Shown piece by piece: positions 23,255 through 31,752 of a DNA stretch of 64,000 bases. Under the pieces are notes generated by a model. That model saw nothing but the letters and a program-made list of their open reading frames with translations, was not told the DNA's origin and made no database searches. Position 1 is the first letter of the stretch. Each line of letters starts with the position of its first letter. The DNA is from Kribbella sp. CA-293567 (GTDB lineage: Bacteria; Actinomycetota; Actinomycetes; Propionibacteriales; Kribbellaceae), in assembly GCF_027627575.1 (NCBI RefSeq), contig NZ_CP114065.1, positions 2,604,001 to 2,668,000 of the forward strand. The letters are read 5' to 3'. The position numbers were made by a program, and so were the translations under genes.

Positions 23255-24487
23255 ATGACCCAGACCACCAGCGGAGCCACCGAGAGCGCCCAGCCGTCCT
23301 TCCCCGCGGGCCGCCCGAGCGGCTGCCCGTTCGATCCGGCCACGGGGTACACCGCGCTGCGGGACACCGCCGGCCCGACGAAGGTGTCCACCCCGGCCGG
23401 TGTCGACGCCTGGGTGTTCAGCCGGTACGACGACGTGCGGTCGGTACTCTCCGATCGCCGGTTGAGCTCCCGGCTGGCGCCGTCGACGCACGTGGTGCCG
23501 GAGGCGGACCTGGACAGGGAGGCCGACTCGGGGTCGATCCTGCAGAACGACGGGGAGCGGCACGCGCACCTGCGCCGGCTGCTGACGAGCGAGTTCACCG
23601 TCAAGCGGGTGCAGGCGCTGCGGCCACGGATCCAGGAGCTGATCGAGGACCACATCGACGCGATGCTCGCGAGCGAAGGGCCGGTCGACCTGGTGCAGGC
23701 GTTCGCGCTGCCGATCCCGTCGCTGGTGATCTGCGAACTCCTCGGCGTCCCGTACGCCGATCGCGACGAGTTCCAGGAGCGTTCCGCGGTGCTGGTCTCG
23801 GTCGACCGGCCCGAGGAGGAGGTGCTGCGGGTCAGCGACGAGATCAACCAGTACATGGCGGGCCTGGTGCTGGCCAAGCTGGAGAAACGTGACGACGACC
23901 TGCTGTCCCGGCTGATCACCCGCGCCGAAGAACAGGGCAATCCGCTGACCGTGCCCGAGCTGGTCTCGATCGGCATCACGTTGCTGATCGCCGGTCACGA
24001 GACCACCGCCAACATGATCGGCCTCAGCACACTGGCGCTGCTGCGCAATCCCGAGCACCTCGACGAGTTGCGGGCCAAGCCGGAGCTGGCTCCGACGGCG
24101 GTCGAGGAGATGCTGCGCTACCTGACCGTCATCCAGTTCGGCCTGTTCCGGCAGGTGATGGAGGACATCCCGCTCGGCGACGACACGCTCAGGGCGGGGG
24201 AGTACCTGGTGGCGGCGCTGTCGTCCGGCAACCGGGACGAGGTGGCCTTCCCGGACCCCGGCCGGATCGACCTGTCCCGCAAGGCCTCCGCGCACCTGGC
24301 CTTCGGCTTCGGCCCACATCAGTGCCTTGGGCAACAACTCGCCCGGATCGAGCTGCAGGAGGTCTACACCCGGCTCTACCGGCGGATCCCGTCGCTGCGG
24401 CTGGCGGTGCCGTTCGAAGAGATCAAGTTCAAGGACAACACCCTCGTGTACGGCGTGACGGCGCTGCCGGTCACCTGGGACCGCTGA
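23255..24487 (+). CDS. Cytochrome P450
   Basis: This 410-residue soluble actinobacterial P450 is CYP105/CYP107-like. It has the I-helix oxygen-activation motif AGHETTANM, the K-helix ExxR in VEEMLRYL, and the heme-binding loop FGFGPHQCLGQQLAR with the axial Cys. ATG 23255 gives a normal N-terminus (GRPSGCPFDPATGY); the longer upstream frame runs through the promoter. A 3Fe-4S ferredoxin follows 14 bases downstream as electron donor; the ferredoxin reductase is not encoded here. Substrate unknown. It is separated from the preQ0 cluster by the PLP enzyme and has its own TetR, so it is probably an independent unit. Confidence 0.92.
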   Translation: MTQTTSGATESAQPSFPAGRPSGCPFDPATGYTALRDTAGPTKVSTPAGVDAWVFSRYDDVRSVLSDRRLSSRLAPSTHVVPEADLDREADSGSILQNDGERHAHLRRLLTSEFTVKRVQALRPRIQELIEDHIDAMLASEGPVDLVQAFALPIPSLVICELLGVPYADRDEFQERSAVLVSVDRPEEEVLRVSDEINQYMAGLVLAKLEKRDDDLLSRLITRAEEQGNPLTVPELVSIGITLLIAGHETTANMIGLSTLALLRNPEHLDELRAKPELAPTAVEEMLRYLTVIQFGLFRQVMEDIPLGDDTLRAGEYLVAALSSGNRDEVAFPDPGRIDLSRKASAHLAFGFGPHQCLGQQLARIELQEVYTRLYRRIPSLRLAVPFEEIKFKDNTLVYGVTALPVTWDR

Positions 24488-24501
24488 GCGAAAGGAGACC
24501 G

Positions 24502-24696
24502 ATGATGGACGTCAAGATCGACCAGGAGAGTTGCGTCGCGGCCGGGCAGTGTGTGCTGGCGGCTCCGGACGTGTTCGACCAGCGCGACGAGGACGGCGTC
24601 GCGATCCTGCTGCAGACCCCCGAAGTCGACCAGTACGACGCCACTCGCGAGGCGGCGCTGCTCTGTCCGGCCAGGGCGATCCACCTCAGCGAGTGA
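24502..24696 (+). CDS. 3Fe-4S ferredoxin
   Basis: This 64-residue ferredoxin has three cluster cysteines, in CVAAGQC and LLCPARAI, lacking the cysteine that would make a 4Fe-4S site; this is the standard 3Fe-4S type that reduces actinobacterial P450s. ATG 24502 follows AAAGGAG. It is cotranscribed with the P450 and is its likely redox partner. Confidence 0.92.
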   Translation: MMDVKIDQESCVAAGQCVLAAPDVFDQRDEDGVAILLQTPEVDQYDATREAALLCPARAIHLSE

Positions 24697-24808
24697 CGTG
24701 GTGTTGGCGGCGGTCGGCTCCCGATCGCCGGGTGACGGACAGCAATCTGAAGAGTTCTTAACTGAACCCTGGTCAAAGCCGCCCGGAAGTGCCGCTATCG
24801 TCGAGCCG

Positions 24809-25942
24809 GTGAGTGAGTACTCGAGGGAAGAAAAAAGCAAGCCCCGCGTCGCGGTAGTTTTCGGCGGCCGGTCGAGCGAGCACGCGATCTCCTGCGTCAC
24901 CGCGGCCAACGTGCTGCAGGTGATCGACCGGGACAAGTACGACGTCGTCCCGGTCGGCATCACCACCAGCGGCCACTGGGTGCTGGAGAGCGGCGACCCG
25001 GAGCGGCTGTCGATCACCGACGGCAAGCTCCCGGAGGTCGACGTGACCGCGCTGCCGGTCCTGTTCGGCGCGGACCGCGAGCTGGTCGTGACCGAGCCGG
25101 GCGAGGTGCCGAGCACGCTGGGCGAGGTGGACGTCGTCTTCCCGCTGCTGCACGGCCCGTGGGGCGAGGACGGCACGCTGCAGGGTCTGCTGGAGATGTC
25201 GGACATCCGGTACGTCGGATCCGGCGTCCTGGCGAGCGCTGTCGGCATGGACAAGCACTATATGAAGGTCGTCTTCGAGGCCGCCGGGCTCGGCGTCACG
25301 CCGTACGTCGTGATCCGCGACCGGGACTGGACCCGCGACCCGCAGGGCTGCCGGGACGCGGTCGACCAGCTCGGCTACCCCGTCTTCGTGAAGCCGGCCC
25401 GGGGCGGTTCCAGCCTCGGGATCAGCAAGGTCAACAACTTCGAGGAGATCGACGCGGCCGTCGCCGAGGCGCGCGCCCACGACCCGAAGGTGATCGTCGA
25501 GGCGTCGGCCAAGAGCCCGCGCGAGATCGAGGTCGGCGTCCTGGGTGGGCTGAACGGTGGTCCCGCCGAGGTCAGCGTCTGCGGCGAGATCTCGGTCTCC
25601 GGCGGCGGCCACGACTTCTACGACTTCGAGACGAAGTACCTGCCGGAGGGCGAGGAGTACACCGCGCTGTCGGTGCCGGCCGAGCTGCCGGAGCACATCG
25701 CGGCGGAGATCCGGGCGAAGGCACTGGTCGCGTTCGACGCGATCGAGGGCGAAGGCCTGGCCCGGGTCGACTTCTTCCTGGACGCCGACGAACAGGTTGT
25801 CATCAACGAGATCAACACCATGCCGGGCTTCACCCCGACCAGCATGTTCCCGCGGCTCTGGGCCGAGACGGGGGTCGACTACAAGCAACTGGTCGACCGG
25901 CTGCTGACCCTCGCGATGACTCGTCCGACCGGGCTCCGCTGA
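24809..25942 (+). CDS. ddl: D-alanine--D-alanine ligase
   Basis: Ddl joins two D-alanines for peptidoglycan precursors. The 377-residue protein has the N-terminal VAVVFGGRSSEHAISC, the central LLHGPWGEDGTLQGLLEM, the ATP-grasp region VFVKPARGGSSLGISKV and the C-terminal metal site VVINEINTMPGFTPTSMFP. GTG 24809 is the start because it begins just before the conserved domain and the upstream frame reads into the ferredoxin tail. In many actinobacteria ddl is followed directly by the DUF3515, Lrp and thiL genes; here about 4 kb of unrelated genes intervene. Confidence 0.94.
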   Translation: MSEYSREEKSKPRVAVVFGGRSSEHAISCVTAANVLQVIDRDKYDVVPVGITTSGHWVLESGDPERLSITDGKLPEVDVTALPVLFGADRELVVTEPGEVPSTLGEVDVVFPLLHGPWGEDGTLQGLLEMSDIRYVGSGVLASAVGMDKHYMKVVFEAAGLGVTPYVVIRDRDWTRDPQGCRDAVDQLGYPVFVKPARGGSSLGISKVNNFEEIDAAVAEARAHDPKVIVEASAKSPREIEVGVLGGLNGGPAEVSVCGEISVSGGGHDFYDFETKYLPEGEEYTALSVPAELPEHIAAEIRAKALVAFDAIEGEGLARVDFFLDADEQVVINEINTMPGFTPTSMFPRLWAETGVDYKQLVDRLLTLAMTRPTGLR

Positions 25943-25968
25943 CGACCTCCGCTACCTGAACAGCGTTG

Positions 25969-26003
25969 CTTCCGGCCCTGGATCATCGATCCGGGGCCGG
26001 AAG
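25969..26003 (+). terminator. Strong hairpin after ddl
   Basis: CTTCCGGCCC (25969-25978) pairs with GGGCCGGAAG (25994-26003), and inside it GGATC-ATC-GATCC forms a further 5-base stem. It lies between the convergent ddl and NmrA-like stops and probably terminates both. No long T-run follows. Confidence 0.6.
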
Positions 26004-26014
26004 CTGTTCCTGCC

Positions 26015-26851
26015 TCAGGGCGATTCGTGCTGCAGTAGCGCGCGGAAGCTGCGCGGGGGCCGGCCGGTGAGGCGCTCGACATTGTCCGTCAGGCGGTCCT
26101 CGGAACCCTCGGCCACGGCCCGGTCCAGCGCGACCAGCAGCGTGGCGAACTCCGCCGGCACCAGTCCCGCGAAGCGAGCGTGCATCTCCTCATCGGGCAG
26201 TTGGTGATGAACCACCGGGCGGCCGGTCACTTCGGTGATGGTGCCGGCGATGTCGTCATAGCTGAGCACCTCGGGACCGGTGAGGATCAGATCGGTGTTG
26301 GGCGCCTGGTCGTCGGTCAGGGCGCGAACGGCGACGGCCGCGATGTCCGCGGCGTCGACGAACCCGACCCGGCCGGCTCCGGTCGCGGTCCAGATGGCGC
26401 CCTCCGCACGGATGCTGACGGCGTGTGCGTGGTTGCCGGTGAAGTTCTGCATGAACCAGGACGGCCGCAGGACAGCCCACTGGTCGAACAGCTCAGGAAG
26501 GACCTGATGCACCGCTCCGACGGCCGGGCCGCCCGCAGGGATGGCGGAAGAACTGAGGAGCACCGCACGATTCACACCGGCGTCGCGGGCCTGCTCGAGA
26601 AACGGCAGCATGACGGCCAGCGGGTCGGAGTCGCCCAACGGCGGGAGAAGGTAGACGCGGTCGACTCCGTCGAGGGCGTCCGCGTAGGTGTCCGGGTTGG
26701 ACCAGTCGAAGCGAACCGGCACCGCACCGGCGACCGGCGTGGCTTGCCGGCTTGCGGCTTTCACGCGGCAGCCTGCTGCCACCAGTTGAGCGGCGACGCG
26801 GCTGCCGGTCGTACCGGTCGCGCCGATGACCAGCGTGCTGCCGGTGCTCAT
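26015..26851 (-). CDS. NmrA-like NAD(P)-binding oxidoreductase
   Basis: This 278-residue atypical short-chain dehydrogenase of the NmrA/quinone-reductase group has the Rossmann motif TLVIGATGTTGSRVAAQL at the start, VYLLPP, AVLLSSSAIPAG and LRPSWFMQNF. It binds NAD(P)(H); the reaction is unknown (quinone reduction or a redox-sensing role in relatives). ATG 26851 overlaps the stop of the NTF2-like gene (ATGA), so the two form an operon facing the TetR gene at 27361. Confidence 0.85.
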   Translation of the reverse strand: MSTGSTLVIGATGTTGSRVAAQLVAAGCRVKAASRQATPVAGAVPVRFDWSNPDTYADALDGVDRVYLLPPLGDSDPLAVMLPFLEQARDAGVNRAVLLSSSAIPAGGPAVGAVHQVLPELFDQWAVLRPSWFMQNFTGNHAHAVSIRAEGAIWTATGAGRVGFVDAADIAAVAVRALTDDQAPNTDLILTGPEVLSYDDIAGTITEVTGRPVVHHQLPDEEMHARFAGLVPAEFATLLVALDRAVAEGSEDRLTDNVERLTGRPPRSFRALLQHESP

Positions 26852-27273
26852 CGACCGGCCGCGGCGAAGTTGGCGCCGGGTTCGAGAATGGCGAGAGGGT
26901 TCCAGTAGTCGCGGTACGAGGTGAAGCGTCCGTCCTGCACGGTGACGACGGCGATGTAGGTCATCTCGAACGGCTTGCCGGTCTCGACCAGGCGGCCGAC
27001 GGCACGCATCTCGACCACGATTGTGTCCGCGGCGGCGGTCTGATGGATCTGCAGGTCGGGAATGTCCTGCAGGTCGATGTGGTCGGGGTAGCTGCGCATG
27101 TAGGCGGCGATGGCCTCCCTGCCCTCCAAACGCGACGGCCAGCCTGGGGGCGCGAACGGGAACTCCATCAGGCCGTCCTCGGCCCACAGGTCGACCCAGG
27201 CGGGAATGGCCTTGTTCAGCAGGAGACGCAGGCTGTGGCGGTACAGCTCGGCTGGCTGGAGGGGAACGGACAT
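26848..27273 (-). CDS. NTF2-like/SnoaL-type small protein
   Basis: This protein of about 141 residues has the cone-shaped NTF2 pattern: a long N-terminal helix (AELYRHSLRLLLNKAIPAWV), LWAEDGLMEFPFAPPG, a helix with GREAIAAYM, and strands ending FTSYRDYWNPLA. Members include SnoaL-type cyclases, isomerases and binding proteins; function here is unknown. ATG 27273 is preferred because GAGGA lies 5 bases upstream; ATG 27285 is possible. It is coupled to the NmrA-like reductase. Confidence 0.82.
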   Translation of the reverse strand: MSVPLQPAELYRHSLRLLLNKAIPAWVDLWAEDGLMEFPFAPPGWPSRLEGREAIAAYMRSYPDHIDLQDIPDLQIHQTAAADTIVVEMRAVGRLVETGKPFEMTYIAVVTVQDGRFTSYRDYWNPLAILEPGANFAAAGR

Positions 27274-27292
27274 GAGTATCCTCATCTAGTAA

Positions 27293-27340
27293 TCCGGACC
27301 AGCGGTCCGGAATTTCCACAATACGGACCGCCGGTCCGGA
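27293..27340. promoter_or_regulatory. Two palindromic TetR operators
   Basis: TCCGGACC-AGC-GGTCCGGA (27293-27311) is a perfect dyad. A second copy at 27322-27340 has arms TACGGACC/GGTCCGGA around GCC (one mismatch). Centres are 29 bases apart and fill the 75-base-plus gap between the divergent NTF2/NmrA operon and the TetR gene. They are very likely sites for that TetR. Confidence 0.7.
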
Positions 27341-27360
27341 TTGCAATCGAAGGACGTGGC

Positions 27361-27942
27361 GTGACCGAACGCAAGCTTCGCAAGGATGCCGTCCGGAACC
27401 GGGCGGCCGTTCTGGCCGCTGCCGACGCGCTCTTCGCTCGGCGCGAGAGCCCGGAGGAGGTCACCATGGCCGATATCGCGGCCGCGGCCGGTGTGGGCAA
27501 AGCGACGCTCTTTCGTGCTTTCCATGACCGAACCGGGTTGATCCGGGAGTTGTACTCGGCACGGCTCGCGCCGACGATGGAGGCTGTCGAAGCCGGTCCG
27601 CCGCCGTTGGGGCCCGGTACGCCGCCGCTTGAGCGGGTACCTGCGCTGCTCGACGCGCTCCTGTGCTTCAAGCTCGACAACCGCCGGCTGGCGCGAGCGC
27701 TGGAGGAGACCGGAAGCGGCAGCCCTTATCTGGCGCGGCATTATCAGCAGTGGCATAGCTTGCTGCGAGACCTGCTGGAGCAGATTCCGGGTCTGGTCGG
27801 TAGCGACTTCGCCAGTCATGCGCTGCTCGCCGCCACCCGGGCTGACCTGGTCGAGCATCTGGCCGGTCAAGAAGGTGCACCGCGGGAACGGATGCGGGCG
27901 GACCTGGCCGGGTTCACCGCCAGAGTGCTGGGCACCGACTGA
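27361..27942 (+). CDS. TetR-family transcriptional regulator
   Basis: This 193-residue regulator has an N-terminal HTH: LRKDAVRNRAAVLAAADALF, VTMADIAAAAGVGKATLFRA and FHDRTGLIREL. GTG 27361 is the start, 20 bases after the second palindrome. Two matched dyads in the divergent promoter indicate that it represses itself and the NTF2/NmrA pair. The C-terminal domain gives no ligand clue. Confidence 0.88.
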   Translation: MTERKLRKDAVRNRAAVLAAADALFARRESPEEVTMADIAAAAGVGKATLFRAFHDRTGLIRELYSARLAPTMEAVEAGPPPLGPGTPPLERVPALLDALLCFKLDNRRLARALEETGSGSPYLARHYQQWHSLLRDLLEQIPGLVGSDFASHALLAATRADLVEHLAGQEGAPRERMRADLAGFTARVLGTD

Positions 27943-27950
27943 CGGCTGGG

Positions 27951-29192
27951 TCAGCCTGGTGACGTGCGGGTGCCGGCGGCCTTCGCATTGAGGTAGCGCT
28001 GTTGCGGGACGCTGGTGGTCAAGGTCGCGGCCAGCTCGTACGCCGTGCGCGCGCCGGTCGCATCGCCGGATTGCTCCAGGAGGTGCGCTCGGACCGCGTG
28101 CAGCCGGTGATCCCTGGTGAGACGCTCGTCGTCCTCGATATCGGCGAGGAGCTTCAATCCCTGCTGTGGCCCGTGTGCCATCGCCATTGCGACCACGTGG
28201 TTCAGCGAGACCATCGGATTGTCGGTCAGCTGGAGAAGTACCTCGTACAGGGCGACGATCTGAGGCCAGTCGGTCTCCTCCCACGACGGCGACTCGTCGT
28301 GCACGGCGGCGATGGCGGCTTGCAGCTGATAGGGACCCACCGGGCCGCGGGGGAGCGCATCGGTGACGAGGGCGACCCCCTCGGCAATCGCCGCACCGAG
28401 CCAGAGTGAGCGGTCCTGGTCCGCCATCGGGATCAGTTCTCCGGAGGGGCCGGAGCGGGCCGGGCGGCGGGCATCGGTGAGCAGCAGGAGAGCGAGAAGA
28501 CCGGCCACCTCGGCGTCGTCGGGCAGCAGCGCGTGGACCAACCGCGCGAGGCGGATGGCCTCGGCGGCCAGTTCGACGCGTTGCAGGGTAGGCCCCGCGG
28601 TGCTGGCGTAGCCCTCGTTGAAGATCAGGTAGATGACCTTGAGGACCGCGTCGAGGCGCTCGGCACGGTCGGGTGGCAGGGAGAAGCGGGCCCCGGCGTC
28701 CCTCACGCGCTGTTTGGCGCGGGTGATTCGCCGGGTCATCGTCGCTTCGGGGACGAGGAAGGCGCGGGCGATTTCGGCGGTGGTCAGGCCGCCTACCGCT
28801 CGCAGGGTCAGCGCGATCTGTGAGGCCGCCGAGAGGGAAGGATGGCAACACAGGAAGAGCAGGATCAGGGTGTCGTCGGCGACTGGTACGGAGTTGTCGA
28901 CCGGCGGGACCAGCCGGTCTTCCGGCAGAGTCCACTGGGCCACGGTGTTCTCACGCCGCTGCCGCGCCTGCTCGTTGCGGAGCAGGTCGGTCAGCCGGCG
29001 GGAGGCCACCCTGATCAGCCAGGCCCGGGGATCGTCAGGTCGACCTTGGCCCGGCCACTGCCGGGTCGCCGCCAGGAGCGCTTCCTGGACGGCGTCCTCC
29101 GCGGTGTCGAAATGCCCGTACCGGCGGACGAGCGCCCCGAGGACCTGCGGCGCGAGCTCGCGCAGCAGGTCGTCGGGGACGGACTCGGCCAT
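27951..29192 (-). CDS. ECF sigma factor with C-terminal TPR-like extension (ECF42 type)
   Basis: This protein of about 413 residues has a sigma-2 region (YGHFDTAEDAVQEALLAATR, then DPRAWLIRVASRRLTDLLR) and a sigma-4 region (LTLRAVGGLTTAEIARAFLV, EATMTRRITRAKQRV). It also has a long C-terminal domain of about 220 helical residues containing FNEGYASTAGP, LLPDDAEVAGLLALLLL and VSLNHVVAMAMAHGP. This is the layout of the ECF42 group, which has no anti-sigma factor and is usually beside a YCII/DGPF protein; that protein is at 29376. ATG 29192 follows GGAGAG; TTG 29204 is less likely. Confidence 0.88.
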   Translation of the reverse strand: MAESVPDDLLRELAPQVLGALVRRYGHFDTAEDAVQEALLAATRQWPGQGRPDDPRAWLIRVASRRLTDLLRNEQARQRRENTVAQWTLPEDRLVPPVDNSVPVADDTLILLFLCCHPSLSAASQIALTLRAVGGLTTAEIARAFLVPEATMTRRITRAKQRVRDAGARFSLPPDRAERLDAVLKVIYLIFNEGYASTAGPTLQRVELAAEAIRLARLVHALLPDDAEVAGLLALLLLTDARRPARSGPSGELIPMADQDRSLWLGAAIAEGVALVTDALPRGPVGPYQLQAAIAAVHDESPSWEETDWPQIVALYEVLLQLTDNPMVSLNHVVAMAMAHGPQQGLKLLADIEDDERLTRDHRLHAVRAHLLEQSGDATGARTAYELAATLTTSVPQQRYLNAKAAGTRTSPG

Positions 29193-29217
29193 CGGGCTCT
29201 CCAAAGCAGTGGGTTGC

Positions 29218-29253
29218 GGTCAGCAGGTCAGCAGGTCAGCAGGTCAGCAGGTC
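29218..29253. repeat. 8-base tandem repeat (GGTCAGCA x 4.5)
   Basis: Four exact copies of GGTCAGCA plus a partial fifth (GGTC) lie just upstream of the ECF42 sigma gene. A repeat in a promoter or leader can vary in number by slippage and alter expression. The rest of 29193-29375 shows no gene I can support. Confidence 0.85.
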
Positions 29254-29375
29254 GGCCGGTAGGACCGCGGTGAACGCGGCTACGGCGGAGGGGGCGGCCA
29301 GGTTGCGCGAGCAGCCGAAGGTGACCGGGTTCGTGGTGATCACCTGTGCCGTCGGCTCTGGCGGCGGCGGGCTGC

Positions 29376-29792
29376 TCAGCCGAGCAGTTCCTCTTGGCCT
29401 TCCACGATCGGGCGGACGTCGGCGTACGCGGTGGCCCGGATGTGCTCCGGCGCGGGGGTGTTCGCCAGTTGGGCGGCGATCTCGGTCGCGCGGTCGAAGC
29501 TGTCGCACTCGACGATCCAGTACCCGGCGAGAACCTCCTGGGTCTCGGCGTACGGGCCGTCGGTGACGACCGCGGCGCCTTCCTTCGATCCGAGTCGCCG
29601 GGTCAGCACCGGGGCGGCGAGCGCGCGGGTCTCGACCAGCTCGCCCGACTCGGCGAGGTCTTGGTTGAACTTCTCCATGAAGGCGCCCATCGCGGCGAAG
29701 TCCTCGCCGGTCCAGGCCGGCCCGCCGGTGTCCTTGCCGGCCATGCCGTCGTAGTCCTGCTGTGACGCGTAGGTGAGGATCATGTACTTCAT
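29376..29792 (-). CDS. YCII/DGPF-domain protein
   Basis: This 138-residue protein of the YCII-related family starts MKYMILTY and contains the family motif VVTDGPYAETQEVLAGYWIV (DGPF-like) and a C-terminal strand pattern. ATG 29792 is chosen because MKYMxL is the standard start; a longer frame exists. Such proteins are linked genomically to ECF42 sigma factors; their biochemical role is poorly known. It is transcribed in the same direction as, and upstream of, the sigma gene. Confidence 0.88.
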   Translation of the reverse strand: MKYMILTYASQQDYDGMAGKDTGGPAWTGEDFAAMGAFMEKFNQDLAESGELVETRALAAPVLTRRLGSKEGAAVVTDGPYAETQEVLAGYWIVECDSFDRATEIAAQLANTPAPEHIRATAYADVRPIVEGQEELLG

Positions 29793-29905
29793 CTGGGTCT
29801 CCCGTCGGTGTGGCACCAACTCTGGTGCCTCTCACCGGCTACGTCGATGCCCTCAGCAGGAACCGGACATGCACCCACCAGGAACTTCCCAGGACGGGAG
29901 AACTG

Positions 29906-30424
29906 TCAGGTGCAGGGGGAGATCAGCGTGTTGTGCGCCTTCACGGCGTCGGAGACGTCCGTCAGCGCGTTCGCCTCCGGGGTGTACTTCTTCGGAACGG
30001 CGATCTCCAGGAAGAGCCGGCGGCCGATCGTGGTGAAGATCGTGCCGTTGCTGACCTCCTCGGCGAACCAGCCGACCCCGTTCACCTCGAAGCACTGCGA
30101 CTCGGCCTCCGCCATCCCGGCAGGAGTGGCCACCCCGCAGGTCACCTCGATCGGCGGATCGCCGTACGCCGTGGTCAGCGCGCTGACCGGCTCGGTCTCG
30201 CGGCGCTCGGCGTCGAGGACCTTGGCCGGCAACGCCTGGATCAACCGGGTGCAGGCGTCAGCGACCTCGGGGGCGGGGGACGGCACGGCGAGCTTCGCCG
30301 GGCCGGGACTACAGCCGCCCAGAGCGGCCGGAGAGATCGTGAGCAGAGCAACGGCCAGCGCGACTCGTGGGCGGACGCGCCGGCCGTGGGCAGCCGCCGG
30401 GCTCAGATGTGAACGACGGGGCAC
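29906..30424 (-). CDS. DUF3515-family lipoprotein
   Basis: This 172-residue predicted lipoprotein has an Arg-rich n-region, the hydrophobic segment VALAVALLTISPAAL and lipobox LGGC with Cys38, so it should be anchored outside the cytoplasmic membrane. The body contains paired cysteines (ADACTRLIQALP, VTCGVA, SQCFEVNGVGWFAEE, LISPCT). DUF3515 genes sit between ddl and thiL in many actinobacteria, as here apart from the inserted block. Function is unknown. Its start overlaps the end of the Lrp-domain gene by 22 bases. The 113-base gap after it, up to the YCII gene, shows no feature I can support. Confidence 0.83.
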   Translation of the reverse strand: MPRRSHLSPAAAHGRRVRPRVALAVALLTISPAALGGCSPGPAKLAVPSPAPEVADACTRLIQALPAKVLDAERRETEPVSALTTAYGDPPIEVTCGVATPAGMAEAESQCFEVNGVGWFAEEVSNGTIFTTIGRRLFLEIAVPKKYTPEANALTDVSDAVKAHNTLISPCT

Positions 30425-30639
30425 GTCAGCGTGCGGGTGATGCCGGGCACGTTCTGCACCCTCGCCACGACCAGTTTGCCCAGTTCGTCGACGTTGCGGG
30501 CCTCGGCGCGCACGATCACGTCGTACGGACCGGTGACGTCCTCGGCCAGGGTGACGCCCTGGACCTCGGCGATCTGTGCTGCGACGTCGGCAGCCTTGCC
30601 GACCTCGGTCTGGATCAGGATGTAGGCCTGGACCACCAC
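30403..30639 (-). CDS. Lrp/AsnC ligand-binding (RAM) domain protein
   Basis: This 78-residue stand-alone regulator-of-amino-acid-metabolism domain, VQAYILIQTEVGKAADVA followed by DVTGPYDVIVRAEA and VPGITRTLTCPVV, has no HTH. Free domains of this kind bind amino acids and assemble as dimers or octamers. GTG 30639 is chosen, 6 bases after GGAG; ATG 30651 or GTG 30636 are alternatives. It is a conserved neighbour of thiL in actinobacteria. Confidence 0.85.
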   Translation of the reverse strand: MVVQAYILIQTEVGKAADVAAQIAEVQGVTLAEDVTGPYDVIVRAEARNVDELGKLVVARVQNVPGITRTLTCPVVHI

Positions 30640-30765
30640 GTCGTTCTCCACTCAGTCGTCCTCAGCTGGTCAGGCCACAGTACTGCAGCGCGGCCGGGCG
30701 TACTCTTCGTTGCTCGGTCACCGTACCGCCTAGACTCCGTGCAGGCATATGGGAGGTCTGCTGAC

Positions 30766-31728
30766 GTGACAGAGACGTTGGGAAGCACCGGTGAGTTCGG
30801 CTTGATCGAAGCCGTCACCAAGAGCTTTCCGCAGGGTGAGGACGTCCTGGTCGGTCCGGGCGACGACGCGGCCGTGGTGACGGTGCCGGACGGCCGGATG
30901 GTGATCACGACCGATCTGCTGGTGGAGGGCCGCCACTTCCGCCAGGACTGGTCCTCGGCGTACGACGTGGGCCGCAAGGCCGCCGCCCAGAACCTGGCCG
31001 ACATCGCGGCGATGGGCGCCCGGCCGACCTCGATCGTGGTCGGCTTCGGTGGACCGGCCGAGCTGCCGACCGCCTGGGCGCTCGAGCTGAACCAGGGGCT
31101 CGCCGACGAGTGCGAGCTGCTCGGCGTCAGCATCGTCGGCGGCGACACCGTGCAGTCGGACAAGATCATCGTCTCCGTCACCGCCTTCGGCTCGCTCGAC
31201 GGTCGTGCCCCCGTACTGCGCTCCGGCGCGCGCCCCGGCGACGAGGTGGCCGTGGCCGGCCGCCTGGGCTGGGCCGAGGCAGGGTTCACCGTGCTCAACC
31301 GGGGCTTCCGCTCACCGCGGTCGGTCGTCGAGGCGCACCGCCGCCCGCAGCCGCCGTACGCCGAGGGCGTGCGCGCCGCGATCGCGGGCGCCTCGTCGAT
31401 GTGCGACGTGAGCGACGGGCTGATCTCCGACCTGACCCACATCGCGGTCGCCAGCGAGGTGCTGATCGACATCCGCTCGGCCGCGCTGTCGATTCCCGAA
31501 CCGCTGCAGGCGGTCGCCTCGGCCACCGGCGCGGACGCTCTCGCCTTCGTGCTGAGCGGCGGCGAGGACCACGCGCTGGTCGGTACCTTCGAACCGGCCG
31601 ACGTGCCGGAGGGCTGGACCGTCGTCGGCACCGTTGCCGTGGGCAACGAAGAGCGGCCGCCCGGCACGGTGACGGTCGACGGTGAGCTCTACACCGGCGG
31701 CACCGGGCACGCGCACTTCCGGAACTGA
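30766..31728 (+). CDS. thiL: Thiamine-monophosphate kinase
   Basis: ThiL phosphorylates thiamine monophosphate to the active diphosphate. The 320-residue protein carries [10 protein letters not shown] and [35 protein letters not shown] and [11 protein letters not shown], all conserved in the PurM/ThiL fold. GTG 30766 follows GGGAGG. The next gene is thiD, giving a thiamine-pathway pair. I see no TPP riboswitch in the 126-base leader region. Confidence 0.95.
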   Translation: MTETLGSTGEFGLIEAVTKSFPQGEDVLVGPGDDAAVVTVPDGRMVITTDLLVEGRHFRQDWSSAYDVGRKAAAQNLADIAAMGARPTSIVVGFGGPAELPTAWALELNQGLADECELLGVSIVGGDTVQSDKIIVSVTAFGSLDGRAPVLRSGARPGDEVAVAGRLGWAEAGFTVLNRGFRSPRSVVEAHRRPQPPYAEGVRAAIAGASSMCDVSDGLISDLTHIAVASEVLIDIRSAALSIPEPLQAVASATGADALAFVLSGGEDHALVGTFEPADVPEGWTVVGTVAVGNEERPPGTVTVDGELYTGGTGHAHFRN

Positions 31729-31752
31729 CCACCTCTGTCCTCAGGAGCTTCC

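Noticed and set aside
29236..29375. Possible small gene in the gap between the ECF42 sigma and YCII genes.
   Set aside because: Frames here are Gly/Pro/Arg-rich, lack ribosome-binding sites and show no domain.
30640..30765. Possible TPP riboswitch before thiL-thiD.
   Set aside because: The gap is only 126 bases and I cannot find the conserved thi-box segments (CUGAGA, ACCUGAUC-like).
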